NCBI GenBank assembly: GCA_022827185.1
Contig: JAJDTM010000055.1
Span: 62,001-126,000, forward strand
Direction: 5' to 3'
Length of the DNA: 64,000 bases
Source of the DNA: Candidatus Poribacteria bacterium
Lineage (GTDB): Bacteria; Poribacteria; WGA-4E; WGA-3G
The position numbers were made by a program, and so were the translations under genes. Of the stretch, positions 16,636 to 25,680 are shown one piece after another (position 1 is the first letter of the stretch; each line of letters begins with the position of its first letter). Below the pieces are notes generated by a model, which did not search any database, had not been told where the DNA came from, and saw only the letters and a list, made by a program, of their open reading frames with translations.

Positions 16636-17142
16636 ATGGCAACCCAAAACCAATTATTTGATGGACACACCGATTTCGTCGCGACCCGCGGCGTTAAAGA
16701 ATATCGGGAGACGATCCCCGTCTGGGTAAACGCGAACGATGTCGTGTTGGAAATCGGCTGCGAGTGGGGAACGACGACAACCTTGATCGCACCCCATTGT
16801 AAAAAAGTTGTTGGCACGGACATCAGTTCCAAATGTATTGAACGTGCAAGGGAAAGACACCCCGAACTGCATTTTGAGGTGCTTGACGGTTTTGATGTTA
16901 AAGCAGCACTCGATCTCGGTGAACCGTTCAGCAAAATTTACATCGATATGTCTGGTATGTCAGGCTATAACTCTCTGCTTGACACAATCGCACTGCTTAC
17001 GTCCTACGCTACAGTCCTACGTCCAGAAGCAATCATCATTAAAAGTAGCGCGTTGAAACGTTTCGCTGGACACTGTAATCTGTGGCGTTCTCCGCCCAAA
17101 GAATCTGAGACGCGCCCAAATTCCTCTTTAACTGACAACTGA
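16636..17142 (+). CDS. class I SAM-dependent methyltransferase-like protein
   Basis: The 168-residue protein has SAM-binding motif I VLEIGCEWGTTTT, motif II VVGTDIS and the post-motif KIYIDMSGMSGYNS, typical of Rossmann methyltransferases. The C-terminal half is short and lacks a clear substrate domain. Its last residues (NSSLTDN) are translated from an AACTGACAACTGATAAC repeat copy, so the original C-terminus may have been replaced. The substrate is unknown. It starts 21 bp after the HEAT/zinc gene and is probably co-transcribed with it. Confidence 0.72.
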   Translation: MATQNQLFDGHTDFVATRGVKEYRETIPVWVNANDVVLEIGCEWGTTTTLIAPHCKKVVGTDISSKCIERARERHPELHFEVLDGFDVKAALDLGEPFSKIYIDMSGMSGYNSLLDTIALLTSYATVLRPEAIIIKSSALKRFAGHCNLWRSPPKESETRPNSSLTDN

Positions 17143-17218
17143 TAACTAACAACCAACAACTATTAAAAAATTAAAGAAGAATTAGTTTGGATGCAACAAA
17201 TAGGTAAGATCCCGTTTT

Positions 17219-17247
17219 GTAAACGCGTTTACCACTTTAAAAAAAGT
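17219..17247. promoter_or_regulatory. perfect 14-bp palindrome upstream of an ECF sigma operon
   Basis: GTAAACGCGTTTAC (17219-17232) is a perfect palindrome followed by a CACTT/AAGTG mini-hairpin (17233-17249). The words ATGCAACAAA occur on both sides (17191 and 17265). A dimeric repressor operator is a reasonable reading. It lies 75 bp before the sigma factor start. Confidence 0.4.
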
Positions 17248-17306
17248 GAAGGGGAGTCAATTTCAATGCAACAAACTAAACAGCATCCTGCTAAAGTGAG
17301 TTTTAT

Positions 17307-17864
17307 ATGATCCCTGACGATGTGTACGTGCACCAGACAGTAGAGGGCGATGCCGAGGCATTCAACGAGCTCGTGAATCGGCATCATTCAAAAATTTATG
17401 GACTTGCATACAGGATGCTCGGCAATTCCGAGGATGCCGCTGATGCGACACAAGAAACATTTTTGGAGGCATACAAGTCCGTTAAAACGTTCCAATTTCA
17501 GTCCCAATTCGGAACATGGCTATATCGTATCGGCATCAACACATGCCAGCAATATATTCGTAAGTCGCAATCGAATGAGCGCAAGCTTACCGCTTACACC
17601 AAAGAGGTGGAAATCCAAGGTCGGCCCGCTGAGAGTGACTCGCCCGAGCGTGTGGTGATTCAAATTGAGCAGAACGAGATGGTTCAAAATGCTATTGATC
17701 AGTTACCACCAAAGCAACGCGAGGTTGTCACGTTGTACTACATGCAACACCTTAAGTATCGGGAAATCGCGGAGATCTTGGCGTGTTCGGAAGGCACAGT
17801 CGCCTCACGCTTGAATCAGGCGCTGAAGAATCTCAAGCGGAAGCTGAGCAAATATTATCTCTAA
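17307..17864 (+). CDS. ECF (extracytoplasmic function) RNA polymerase sigma factor
   Basis: The 185-residue protein has region 2 (EAFNELVNRHHSKIYGLAYRMLG, with DAADATQETFLEAY and FGTWLYRIGINTC) and region 4 (LPPKQREVVTLYYMQHLKYREIAEIL, then GTVASRLNQALKNLKRKL). The linker is short, as in group RpoE/SigW. The next gene is its probable zinc anti-sigma factor, 15 bp downstream. Regulation by that membrane protein and possible autoregulation through the upstream palindrome are inferred. Confidence 0.93.
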   Translation: MIPDDVYVHQTVEGDAEAFNELVNRHHSKIYGLAYRMLGNSEDAADATQETFLEAYKSVKTFQFQSQFGTWLYRIGINTCQQYIRKSQSNERKLTAYTKEVEIQGRPAESDSPERVVIQIEQNEMVQNAIDQLPPKQREVVTLYYMQHLKYREIAEILACSEGTVASRLNQALKNLKRKLSKYYL

Positions 17865-17879
17865 GAAGGAGGTGTCTCA

Positions 17880-18599
17880 ATGAATTGCGAACAAACGCTT
17901 AACAATCTGCCTCACTTGGTAATACAAGAAGATACAGCAGCGATAGATCGAGTTTCTGAAGGCGCGCCACGGCGTGCTGTTTTGGAGCATCTCCGAACCT
18001 GTCCAGAGTGTCAGCGCGAGTACGAAGCCTTATGGCACACCGCAAGTGTACTGGAGAGCACAGACGCACCCACCCCGCCTCCGGAATTGGTAGCGAACAT
18101 TCAGCAACGCGTCCGAACATTCCATCAACGCCAACAGTTGGCATTCTTTGCGAATCCATTGGCGTGGTGCCTCGAACGATTGAAATTGGAGCTCTCTCCG
18201 AAGGTCGTCAACGCCACCGCGTTGCTCTTCTTCCTCATCGCTTCCGGTTTTGTCATGAAATTCGCGATCTTTACAAACCCACCGGAACCAGAATCCGGCT
18301 TGATGGCAATGAAAAAGACGATGCTTCATAACATCAAAATTTCTACGTCTCCGTGGGCAGTGATTAAAGACACTGAAACAGAAACCGAAGACAGGCGCGT
18401 GTCACAGCAGTCAGTAATTGCGATCCAAGGTGAGCGGAACCACTTCTTTAACCCAACGCATACTTCATCGAAAGTATGGTACACGGATACTATGGATGCC
18501 AACGGACAGACGGGTGAAACAAGTGTTGCGAATTACTTACAAAACAAGGTGAGCGAAAAGTTAACCGTGTTTTGGGATCACATTAAAACAGAATTGTAG
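17880..18599 (+). CDS. zinc-finger anti-sigma factor, membrane-bound
   Basis: The 239-residue protein has an N-terminal ZAS-like module: Cys3 and LEHLRTCPECQRE (His37, Cys41, Cys44). One membrane segment lies at about 109-130, and the C-terminal part (about 100 residues) would be periplasmic. This is the usual build of an anti-sigma factor that holds an ECF sigma at the membrane. The ribosome site AGAAGGAGG is very strong. The periplasmic domain is not recognised, so the signal sensed is unknown. A terminator follows. Confidence 0.82.
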   Translation: MNCEQTLNNLPHLVIQEDTAAIDRVSEGAPRRAVLEHLRTCPECQREYEALWHTASVLESTDAPTPPPELVANIQQRVRTFHQRQQLAFFANPLAWCLERLKLELSPKVVNATALLFFLIASGFVMKFAIFTNPPEPESGLMAMKKTMLHNIKISTSPWAVIKDTETETEDRRVSQQSVIAIQGERNHFFNPTHTSSKVWYTDTMDANGQTGETSVANYLQNKVSEKLTVFWDHIKTEL

Positions 18600-18642
18600 T
18601 CTTTTGACTGAGTTTAAATACAATTTTATCGTTCATTCATTG

Positions 18643-18676
18643 GAGGCGCGGTTTCTAACCGCGCTCTTCTTTTTTA
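18643..18676 (+). terminator. rho-independent terminator made from a palindromic repeat
   Basis: GAG-CGCGGTT / AACCGCG-CTC form a strong stem around a TCT loop, followed directly by TTCTTTTTTT. It ends the sigma/anti-sigma operon. The same GCGGTTTCTAACCGC core occurs in the MITE at about 1912. Confidence 0.8.
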
Positions 18677-18689
18677 ATAGGACTTTAAT

Positions 18690-18809
18690 AGGACTTACAC
18701 ATTCCTTTTTAAAGTCCCCCTGATAAGGGGGATTTAGGGGGTTTAAAGGACGGAAATTATCGCTTTTTGCGTCTAAATGTCCGATATTTGTCTAATTTGC
18801 GTAAATCCT
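18690..18809. repeat. MITE-like repeat family A, copy 2 (120 bp, diverged)
   Basis: Left end AGGACTTACACA and right end TGCGTAAATCCT flank the shared CCCCCTGATAAGGGGG core. The word TAATAGGACTT is duplicated at the left boundary (18675-18697), and an extra 30 bp lies before the right end. Confidence 0.7.
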
Positions 18810-18847
18810 GTTTCATACACTTGACAGGTAAAATTTGGAGAAAACAG

Positions 18848-18876
18848 TTGACACACAACCGTTTTTTGTGTACAAT
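18848..18876 (+). promoter_or_regulatory. promoter of the opp/dpp operon
   Basis: TTGACA, 17 bp, TACAAT. It lies 47 bp before the start of the first ATPase gene and is the best promoter in the 323-bp gap. Confidence 0.7.
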
Positions 18877-18922
18877 AGGCTCAAATTTTTTAGGAGTGAT
18901 CTCCAGAGCGCAACAATTAAAA

Positions 18923-19957
18923 ATGGCTGCATCACAAGAAACATCTTACCAAGAACCGCTTCTGGAAATTTCTGGATTAAAGACAGTCTTCCCTACAGAT
19001 GATGGCATCGTAAACGCCGTGAACGATGTCAGTTTCTCTATTGCACGTGGACAGACCGTAGGCGTTGTCGGTGAAAGCGGTTGTGGGAAAAGTATCACCG
19101 GACTCTCGCTCCTTCAACTCGTGCCATCACCGGGTAGGATTGAAGCCGGTGAGATTCTGTTCTATCGCAACGGCAGTGGTGAACCCTTGGACATCACACA
19201 GGTACCACCGAAAAGCGAGTTGATACGCCAGATCCGAGGCAACGAAATCGCCATCATTTTCCAAGAACCGATGACCTCCCTCAATCCCGTTTATACCGTT
19301 GGAGACCAGATTGCCGAAGCCGTTGCCCTGCATGAACAGGTTGATAAAAAAACTGCCCGCGAACGTGCGATTGAGATGCTCACGCGCGTCGGTATCCCCG
19401 CGCCAACGCAACGTGTTGATGAATATCCACACCAACTTTCTGGCGGTATGCGCCAACGCGTCATGATCGCAATGGCACTCTGCTGCTCACCCGCACTGCT
19501 CATCGCAGATGAACCCACAACCGCACTTGATGTAACCATCCAAGCACAGGTACTCGGTCTCATGCAGGAACTCCAAGCCGAAATGGGGATGGCGATTATG
19601 CTCATCACGCACGACCTCGGCGTTATCGCTGACCTCGCTGATGAAGTCGTTGTTATGTATGCAGGACGCGTTGTTGAAAGAGGGAGCGTTGATAACATCT
19701 TCTATAACCCGCTACATCCGTACACGCAGGGATTGCTCAGATCTATCCCCGTTCTCGGAAGAACACTCCAAAAGACATTACCCTCTATACCCGGGACAGT
19801 GCCGCATCCGTTGGCACTGCCGACAGGGTGTTCATTTCAACCGCGGTGTCCAGAACGAATGCCAGAATGTCAACAGATGCCTGAACTTGCGTTAACCGAT
19901 GGAAATAGAGATAATGACACACACGCCGTACGATGCTGGCTCCACACAGATTTTTAA
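18923..19957 (+). CDS. oligopeptide/dipeptide ABC transporter ATPase (OppD/DppD)
   Basis: The 344-residue ATPase energises peptide import. Walker A is GESGCGKS, Q-loop IIFQEPMTSLNP, signature LSGGMRQRV, Walker B LLIADEPTTALD and H-loop LITHDLGV. The C-terminal oligo_HPY region with GCSFQPRCPERMPEC carries the Cys residues seen in Opp/Dpp ATPases, in some of which they bind an Fe-S cluster. The start at 18923 fits the family; the longer frame would run through the promoter. First gene of a D-F-A-B-C operon. Confidence 0.9.
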   Translation: MAASQETSYQEPLLEISGLKTVFPTDDGIVNAVNDVSFSIARGQTVGVVGESGCGKSITGLSLLQLVPSPGRIEAGEILFYRNGSGEPLDITQVPPKSELIRQIRGNEIAIIFQEPMTSLNPVYTVGDQIAEAVALHEQVDKKTARERAIEMLTRVGIPAPTQRVDEYPHQLSGGMRQRVMIAMALCCSPALLIADEPTTALDVTIQAQVLGLMQELQAEMGMAIMLITHDLGVIADLADEVVVMYAGRVVERGSVDNIFYNPLHPYTQGLLRSIPVLGRTLQKTLPSIPGTVPHPLALPTGCSFQPRCPERMPECQQMPELALTDGNRDNDTHAVRCWLHTDF

Positions 19958-20069
19958 TTTATTGCTCTTGGGCTGCGCTCCATTCCATTACGCGCAGGTT
20001 TTCGATGAGTTTGTACTGGATTTTGGAATTTTGGCGTTTTTCTCTTGGAATCATTAAACCAAAACGGTA

Positions 20070-20158
20070 GCCTGCATTCTCACTGCGAAGCAGGCGCAGG
20101 CGGATATACGTCGATTAACATTATTTACTAACTCGCCTAACCGAACCGCAAGGTATAA
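20070..20158. repeat. GCCTGC/GCAGGC hairpin plus CGAACCGCAAGG repeat
   Basis: GCCTGC (20070-20075) and GCAGGC (20090-20095) pair around TCTCACTGCGAA; CGCAGGCGGATATACG follows. CCTAACCGAACCGCAAGG stands just before the OppF start. Related pieces recur at 24228 (inverted), 25637, 30322 and 41926-42018. Confidence 0.6.
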
Positions 20159-20165
20159 TTAAAGA

Positions 20166-21161
20166 ATGAAATTGCTTCAGGTGAACGACCTCCGAAAATA
20201 CTTCCCTATCCAAAAAGGGATCCTCCAACGCACCGTCGGCTATGTGAAAGCAGTAGATGGAATCAGTTTCGACGTGCAACGCGGTGAAACACTCGGTCTC
20301 GTCGGCGAGAGCGGCTGTGGAAAAACAACTGCCGGACGCTGCCTCCTCCGATTAATACCACCGACAAGCGGGAGTTTCATTTTCGGTGAGGAACAGGTAG
20401 ATCTGGCGAAATTGACGCACCGCGAGATGCAACCTTTTCGGAAACGCATGCAAATGATCTTTCAAGACCCCCACGCATCACTCAACCCACGAATGACCGT
20501 AGCCGATATCGTCGGCGAGCCGATGCGGGTCAATCGCACAGAAAAAGGGACAGCACTTCAAGATCGGATTGTAGAACTCCTTGAATCTGTCGGCTTGAAA
20601 TCCCAGGATATGCGCCGCTACCCACACGCCTTTAGCGGCGGACAACGCCAACGCATCGGTATTGCACGCGCGTTAGCACTCCAACCTGAACTTATCGTCG
20701 CAGATGAGCCGGTTTCGGCATTGGATGTCTCCGTACAAGCACAGATCCTCAACCTGTTGGCAGAACTCCGAGAAGAATTCAACCTCTCTTATATCTTTAT
20801 CGCACACGACCTCAGCGTTGTTGAACACATCAGCGACCGCGTCGCAGTCATGTACCTCGGCAAAATCGTGGAGATTAGCGATGCCGAAACACTCTATCAA
20901 TCACCAAAGCATCCCTACACAGAAGCATTAATATCCGCCGTCCCACTCCCCGATCCGAATGCGCAGCGCAAACGTGAGCATATTCGCCTTGAGGGGGATG
21001 TACCTGATCCATCGCAACCGCCGACAGGATGCTATTTTCACCCAAGATGCCGTTACGCAACCGATATATGTAAACAGGAAACGCCTGAACTTCAAGAGGT
21101 TTCACAGGGCGTTCAGGTGGCATGTCATCACAGTGATACGTTGGAGTTACAGGGAGTTTAG
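20166..21161 (+). CDS. oligopeptide/dipeptide ABC transporter ATPase (OppF/DppF)
   Basis: The 331-residue second ATPase has Walker A GESGCGKTT, Q-loop MIFQDPHASLNPR, signature FSGGQRQRIGIARAL, Walker B LIVADEPVSALD and H-loop FIAHDLSV. The C-terminal PTGCYFHPRCRYATDIC region matches OppF/DppF. It would form a heterodimer with the OppD-like protein under the two permeases. It is separated from oppD by 208 bp of repeats and is followed 2 bp later by the binding-protein gene. Confidence 0.9.
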   Translation: MKLLQVNDLRKYFPIQKGILQRTVGYVKAVDGISFDVQRGETLGLVGESGCGKTTAGRCLLRLIPPTSGSFIFGEEQVDLAKLTHREMQPFRKRMQMIFQDPHASLNPRMTVADIVGEPMRVNRTEKGTALQDRIVELLESVGLKSQDMRRYPHAFSGGQRQRIGIARALALQPELIVADEPVSALDVSVQAQILNLLAELREEFNLSYIFIAHDLSVVEHISDRVAVMYLGKIVEISDAETLYQSPKHPYTEALISAVPLPDPNAQRKREHIRLEGDVPDPSQPPTGCYFHPRCRYATDICKQETPELQEVSQGVQVACHHSDTLELQGV

Positions 21162-21163
21162 CG

Positions 21164-23107
21164 ATGTTCAAATTTAATCGAACTACTCCGAATTTCATTA
21201 AATTACCGCTTATCTTGCTGATTTTCATCGTCGGATGTTCAGGAAACCCGTTAGAAGATGTTTCCAATTTCTCCAGTGGGATTGAGGCGAAAGAAGCACC
21301 GATGTGGGCAAAACAGGTCGCCGAGGGCAAACTCCCGCCACTGTCAGAACGGCTCCCAGAAAATCCACTTGTCGCCAAAACGAATTTCGATGGCTATGAA
21401 GAGCCTGGTCCCTATGGTGGAACGTGGCACCGGTTTCACACGCATCCAGATTTAGGGACATGGAAGATGACCGCGGGTTATGCACCCCTCATCCGATGGA
21501 AATTTGATGCCTCCGGTTTGGAACCCGGTCTTGCGGAATCATGGGAATTTAACGAAGACGGCAGTATGCTAACGTTGCATCTCCGCAAGGGAGTCAAGTG
21601 GTCGGATGGACATCCTTATACGTCTGCCTCGTTCGCTTACTATTATCAACTCTGCCTTGATGAGCGACACAAGTACGGCGCGCCTGTCTGGTGTAAAGTC
21701 AACGGTATCCCCATGGAAGTCGAAACACCCGATGACTATACGATTGTGATGAAATTCGCCGGTCCCAACTGGCTCGTACCGCTTTGGTTGGCGACGGGCT
21801 TTTGGTGGTGCAATCAATACAACATCCCAGAACACTACATGCAGCAGTTCCATCCGAACAGCAACCCCGCGTATACCGATTTCATCCGATTCGAGAAGGA
21901 AAATATCCCACACCAAAATCCGGAACGTCCGACATTGTGGCCCTGGCGGGTAACGAAATATGAAAAGGGCGGTTTTCGTGTTGAACTCGAACGCAATCCG
22001 TATTACTATGTCGTTGATACACTCGGCAGGCAACTCCCCTATATCGATAGAGTCAAGACGAGCTTGGTCCCTGAACCCCAAGTTCGCGTGCTCAAAATCC
22101 TCGCAGGTGAGATTGATTGCCAATACCGCGGAATGGAACTCCGTGATCTCGCGCTCTATCTGAAAGGACAAAAAAAGGGGAACTATACGGTACGACGCTG
22201 GAAAAGCACCGCTGGCGCGCAACCCGCGATCCTGATTAACTGGACCGCGCCCGATCCAGTGTTAAGAAAAATTATCCGCGACCAACGGTTCCGAAAAGCA
22301 CTCGCTTATGGTATTGACCGTGTAAAATGTAACGAAATCGCATGGCGCGGATTGTTGGAACCACAAGCAGCGACGGTTAGCCAAGAGGGGTGGCACTTCG
22401 CTGATGAAGACGGACAGACGCTTTTTGAGGAGTGGAAACGCGCCGATGCTGACTTTGACATCGATGCGGGAAACCGTCTCCTTGATGAGATGGGGCTTAC
22501 AGAACGTGATAAGGACGGTTATAGACTACGGCCCGATGGCGAACAGATTGAGATGCTCATGGATGTGCCGAGTTCCAATCTCAACAGCCAAGAAAATGAC
22601 ATCGGGCTGATTATTCAAGATGGATGGGAACAACTCGGCTTGAAAACTCTGCTCTATACGCCACCCGGTGCTGAATTGAGTCTGCGCCGAACGCTCGGCA
22701 AATTCACAATCAGCATGCACGGTGAGGCAGAGATGGACCTCTTTACTTATCCCGACTGGGTATTTCCGACACTTCCGAAGTACTGGCATCCCAAAGTAGG
22801 GAAATGGTATGAAACTGGTGGTGAAAAAGGTGAACCTGCTACTGGACCGCTAAAGAAGCTGCTTGACTTATACGATGCGATTAAACGCGAACCCAATGAA
22901 AAAAAACGGCATCAATATGTTCGAGATGCAGTCAGGATTCACATTGACGAGGGACCGTTTCACCTCGGTTCCGCAGCGCGTTCACCGTCGCTCTTGGTCG
23001 TCGCAAACCATTTTCACAATGTCCCAAACGACGGTATTTTAGGGCCGTGGGCAATTGTAACACCCGCAACCCATTATCCTGAACAGTGTTGGATATCTAA
23101 AGAGTAG
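21164..23107 (+). CDS. peptide ABC transporter substrate-binding lipoprotein (family 5)
   Basis: The 647-residue protein has a lipoprotein signal (LILLIFIVGCSG). The SBP family 5 pattern follows: PLIRWKFDASGLEPGLAESWEF, LRKGVKWSDGHPYT and FRKALAYGIDR. It is larger than most OppA proteins (about 540) because of insertions such as a PEYGGTWHR-like N-terminal block, which is seen in family members of environmental bacteria. It would capture peptides or other oligomers outside the inner membrane for the importer encoded around it. Confidence 0.9.
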   Translation: MFKFNRTTPNFIKLPLILLIFIVGCSGNPLEDVSNFSSGIEAKEAPMWAKQVAEGKLPPLSERLPENPLVAKTNFDGYEEPGPYGGTWHRFHTHPDLGTWKMTAGYAPLIRWKFDASGLEPGLAESWEFNEDGSMLTLHLRKGVKWSDGHPYTSASFAYYYQLCLDERHKYGAPVWCKVNGIPMEVETPDDYTIVMKFAGPNWLVPLWLATGFWWCNQYNIPEHYMQQFHPNSNPAYTDFIRFEKENIPHQNPERPTLWPWRVTKYEKGGFRVELERNPYYYVVDTLGRQLPYIDRVKTSLVPEPQVRVLKILAGEIDCQYRGMELRDLALYLKGQKKGNYTVRRWKSTAGAQPAILINWTAPDPVLRKIIRDQRFRKALAYGIDRVKCNEIAWRGLLEPQAATVSQEGWHFADEDGQTLFEEWKRADADFDIDAGNRLLDEMGLTERDKDGYRLRPDGEQIEMLMDVPSSNLNSQENDIGLIIQDGWEQLGLKTLLYTPPGAELSLRRTLGKFTISMHGEAEMDLFTYPDWVFPTLPKYWHPKVGKWYETGGEKGEPATGPLKKLLDLYDAIKREPNEKKRHQYVRDAVRIHIDEGPFHLGSAARSPSLLVVANHFHNVPNDGILGPWAIVTPATHYPEQCWISKE

Positions 23108-23212
23108 CCATTAGCCATCAGCGGTCAGCCATCAGCCATCAGCAAAGAGGTGTTTTTGATAGGGTGTTTCTTCTCTTGCTGACGGCTGACAGCCGATAGC
23201 TGATAGCCAAGA
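23108..23212. repeat. inverted CAGCCATCAGC / GCTGACGGCTGAC repeat block
   Basis: Arms rich in GCCATCAGC and GCTGACAGCCGATAGC face each other and end a few bases before the permease ribosome site. Equivalent blocks lie at 30324-30388, 31229-31312 and 46437-46560. Confidence 0.65.
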
Positions 23213-23229
23213 AAAAAGGAGACATACTC

Positions 23230-24216
23230 ATAATTACCTATATCATTCGCCGATGTTTCATCGCTATTCCGACACTTCTGGCGATTTCTATTATCTCTTT
23301 TATCATCATCCAACTCCCGCAAGGCGATTACCTCGACCGAGAAATCCAACGGTTAGAGGAGGAGTTCGGCGATAGCAGCTCGCTCGCACAAGTCGAGGAA
23401 TTGCGCGAACGCTACGGGTTGAATGATCCCTTATGGAAACGTTACTTCATCTGGATTAGCGGTTTTGTACGCGGCAACTTCGGCGAATCGTTTGAGTATA
23501 AGCGCGAAGTCGATGAACTGATATGGGATCGGATCGCCTTCACGCTTATTATCTCTGTCGGATCGCTCATCTTCACCTACGTTGTCGCTATCCCGCTCGG
23601 GATTTATTCCGCCACGCATCAATATAAATGGTCGGATCATTTCCTGACCTTCCTTAGTTTCGTCGGCATGTCCATACCGGCGTTTCTCTTAGCACTCTCG
23701 TTGATGGTATTTGCGTTTGACATCTTCGGCGTTCCCCTCTTTGGACTATTTTCATCTTACTATGAAGGCGCGCCGTGGACATGGGGCAAACTCGGTGATC
23801 TTTTCAAACATCTCTGGATTCCAGTAATTGTTGTCGGCATTAACGGCACCGCGAGTTTAATGCGTATCATGCGTGGCAACCTGCTCGATGTGTTAGGGCA
23901 ACCCTTCGTTCAGACAGCACGTGCAAAGGGGCTGAAGGAAGTCGTCGTCGTTGGAAAGCATGCCGTGCGGATTGCGATTAATCCACTCATCAGTATTTTG
24001 GGGATGAGTCTACCCGGCATCCTCTCCGGTTCAGCGATCGTCTCAATTGTCTTGGGCTTGCCGACAGTCGGACCGATTCTTTTACGCAGCCTCCTAAACG
24101 AAGACATTTATCTCGCTGGTACACTGATTATGATGCTGAGCCTCCTTCTGGTCATCGGTAATTTGCTCGCTGATATAGCCTTGGCTTGGGTAGATCCGAG
24201 GATTCGCTATGAATAA
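23230..24216 (+). CDS. peptide ABC transporter permease (OppB/DppB), non-canonical ATA start
   Basis: The 328-residue permease has the classic N-terminus ITYIIRRCFIAIPTLLAISIIS, six membrane segments and the permease EAA-like loop (VQTARAKGLKEVVVVGKHAVRIA). The reading frame upstream of TTG 23401 is clearly coding and conserved in type, yet contains no ATG, GTG or TTG. The AAGGAG ribosome site (23216-23221) lies 8 bp before an ATA codon, so ATA (or the next codon, ATT) is the likely start. A repeat block ends just upstream and may have disturbed the original start. Confidence 0.85.
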   Translation: MITYIIRRCFIAIPTLLAISIISFIIIQLPQGDYLDREIQRLEEEFGDSSSLAQVEELRERYGLNDPLWKRYFIWISGFVRGNFGESFEYKREVDELIWDRIAFTLIISVGSLIFTYVVAIPLGIYSATHQYKWSDHFLTFLSFVGMSIPAFLLALSLMVFAFDIFGVPLFGLFSSYYEGAPWTWGKLGDLFKHLWIPVIVVGINGTASLMRIMRGNLLDVLGQPFVQTARAKGLKEVVVVGKHAVRIAINPLISILGMSLPGILSGSAIVSIVLGLPTVGPILLRSLLNEDIYLAGTLIMMLSLLLVIGNLLADIALAWVDPRIRYE

Positions 24217-24358
24217 TTTTTATATTACCTTGCGGTTCGGTTAGGTGGATTTGACACTTGAAGTTCCACTCCGTTTATCCGTCTTCCACTTCGTTTCAGG
24301 CTACGGTTGCTCACTGTTTTTCATCAAAATCGGAGCAAAAATCCAATATTTTAAAAAT

Positions 24359-25453
24359 ATGAACCCTACAATTGAGATAACAGCAGAAGTTGAGGATGCA
24401 AACGACCCTTGGGCAGATGGAGGGCAGCTGAGTTACCGTCAACTCATCTGGCGACGGTTCCGTAAGAATCGGATGGGTGTCATCGCGGGTGCCCTTTTGC
24501 TGCTTTTTTATATCCTCGCCATCGGTGCTGATTTCTTCGCGCCTTATCACTACAACGAGATCAACATGCGACTACGGCATGTACCGCCCCAACGTCTCCA
24601 TTTCTCAGTCGAAGATGGATTCTATGTTCATGGATTAAAATCCGTCCGCAACCCAGAGAGCCTTGAGTTGGAGTTCACCAAAAATTTAGCGCAGCGACAT
24701 CCCGTTGAATTCTTTTTCAAGGATGCAGAGGGCAGGAGGCATCTCTTCAGTTCTACCGGTCCCATGTTCCTGTTAGGCACCGATCGAATGGGGCGCGATC
24801 TACTTTCACGGATCATGTACGGGGCGCGCGTCTCGATGACACTCGGCTTGGTCGGGGTCTTTTTGAGCATTGTTCTCGGCTCTATTCTTGGCACTATATC
24901 TGGATATTGGGGCGGATGGGTCGACAACCTGATCCAACGTATTATTGAAGTCCTTTCAGCATTCCCGGACATTCCATTGTGGATGGCACTCGGTGCCGCA
25001 CTACCACCCGGCTGGTCGAGCATCCAAATCTACTTTGGGATTACCATTATTTTGTCAATTATCCGCTGGGGTGGACTGGCACGGCAGGTGCGCGGAAAGG
25101 TCTTAGCGTATCGGGAGAGCGATTTCGTTATGGCAGCGCGTGCAGCAGGCGCGGGACATTGGCACATCATCACAAAGCACCTGCTACCCGGATGTTATAG
25201 CCATATCATCGTTATCGCCACACTCGCGATTCCCGGTATGATTCTGGGCGAGACCGCACTCAGCTTCTTAGGATTGGGCATTCGTCCGCCGATGACGAGT
25301 TGGGGGGTGCTATTAGAGGAGGCACAGCGCGTCACCGTTCTGCTCCACTACCCGTGGCTCATCTTTCCAGCCGTGCCGGTGCTTGTCGTCGTCATCGCCT
25401 TTAACTTCTTAGGAGACGCACTCCGCGATGCCGCCGACCCATACTCAGATTAA
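24359..25453 (+). CDS. peptide ABC transporter permease (OppC/DppC)
   Basis: The 364-residue permease has an N-terminal cytoplasmic OppC_N segment (LIWRRFRKNRMGVIAG), GTDRMGRDLLSRIMYGARVSMTLG and the EAA loop AARAAGAGHWHIITKHLLPG, then FLGLGIRPPMTSWG. A roughly 60-residue periplasmic insertion follows the first membrane segment, as in larger DppC proteins. I chose ATG 24359 (MNPTIEITAE); the longer frame from 24245 translates the repeat-containing gap. It completes the importer. Confidence 0.9.
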   Translation: MNPTIEITAEVEDANDPWADGGQLSYRQLIWRRFRKNRMGVIAGALLLLFYILAIGADFFAPYHYNEINMRLRHVPPQRLHFSVEDGFYVHGLKSVRNPESLELEFTKNLAQRHPVEFFFKDAEGRRHLFSSTGPMFLLGTDRMGRDLLSRIMYGARVSMTLGLVGVFLSIVLGSILGTISGYWGGWVDNLIQRIIEVLSAFPDIPLWMALGAALPPGWSSIQIYFGITIILSIIRWGGLARQVRGKVLAYRESDFVMAARAAGAGHWHIITKHLLPGCYSHIIVIATLAIPGMILGETALSFLGLGIRPPMTSWGVLLEEAQRVTVLLHYPWLIFPAVPVLVVVIAFNFLGDALRDAADPYSD

Positions 25454-25463
25454 TTAATTGCTT

Positions 25464-25563
25464 AGGACTTACGCATTTGCTCTTAAAGTCCCCCTGATAA
25501 GGGGGATTTAGGGGGTTTAAAACTAAAAAATCTACCATCGCGTGCTAAATTTGCATAAGTCCT
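25464..25563. repeat. MITE-like repeat family A, copy 3 (100 bp)
   Basis: Ends AGGACTTACGCA and TGCATAAGTCCT, with the CCCCCTGATAAGGGGG core. It lies 10 bp after the OppC stop. Nearly identical to the copy at 36507. Confidence 0.85.
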
Positions 25564-25680
25564 GCTGCTCTTAGGATCAGTTACGCTTACGCGTAGGTCT
25601 CTTCTGGTTAGGAAGGGAACTTAGACCAAAACCATAGCCTGCAACAACGGCGCAGGCGGATATACGAAAGGGGACTCTCA

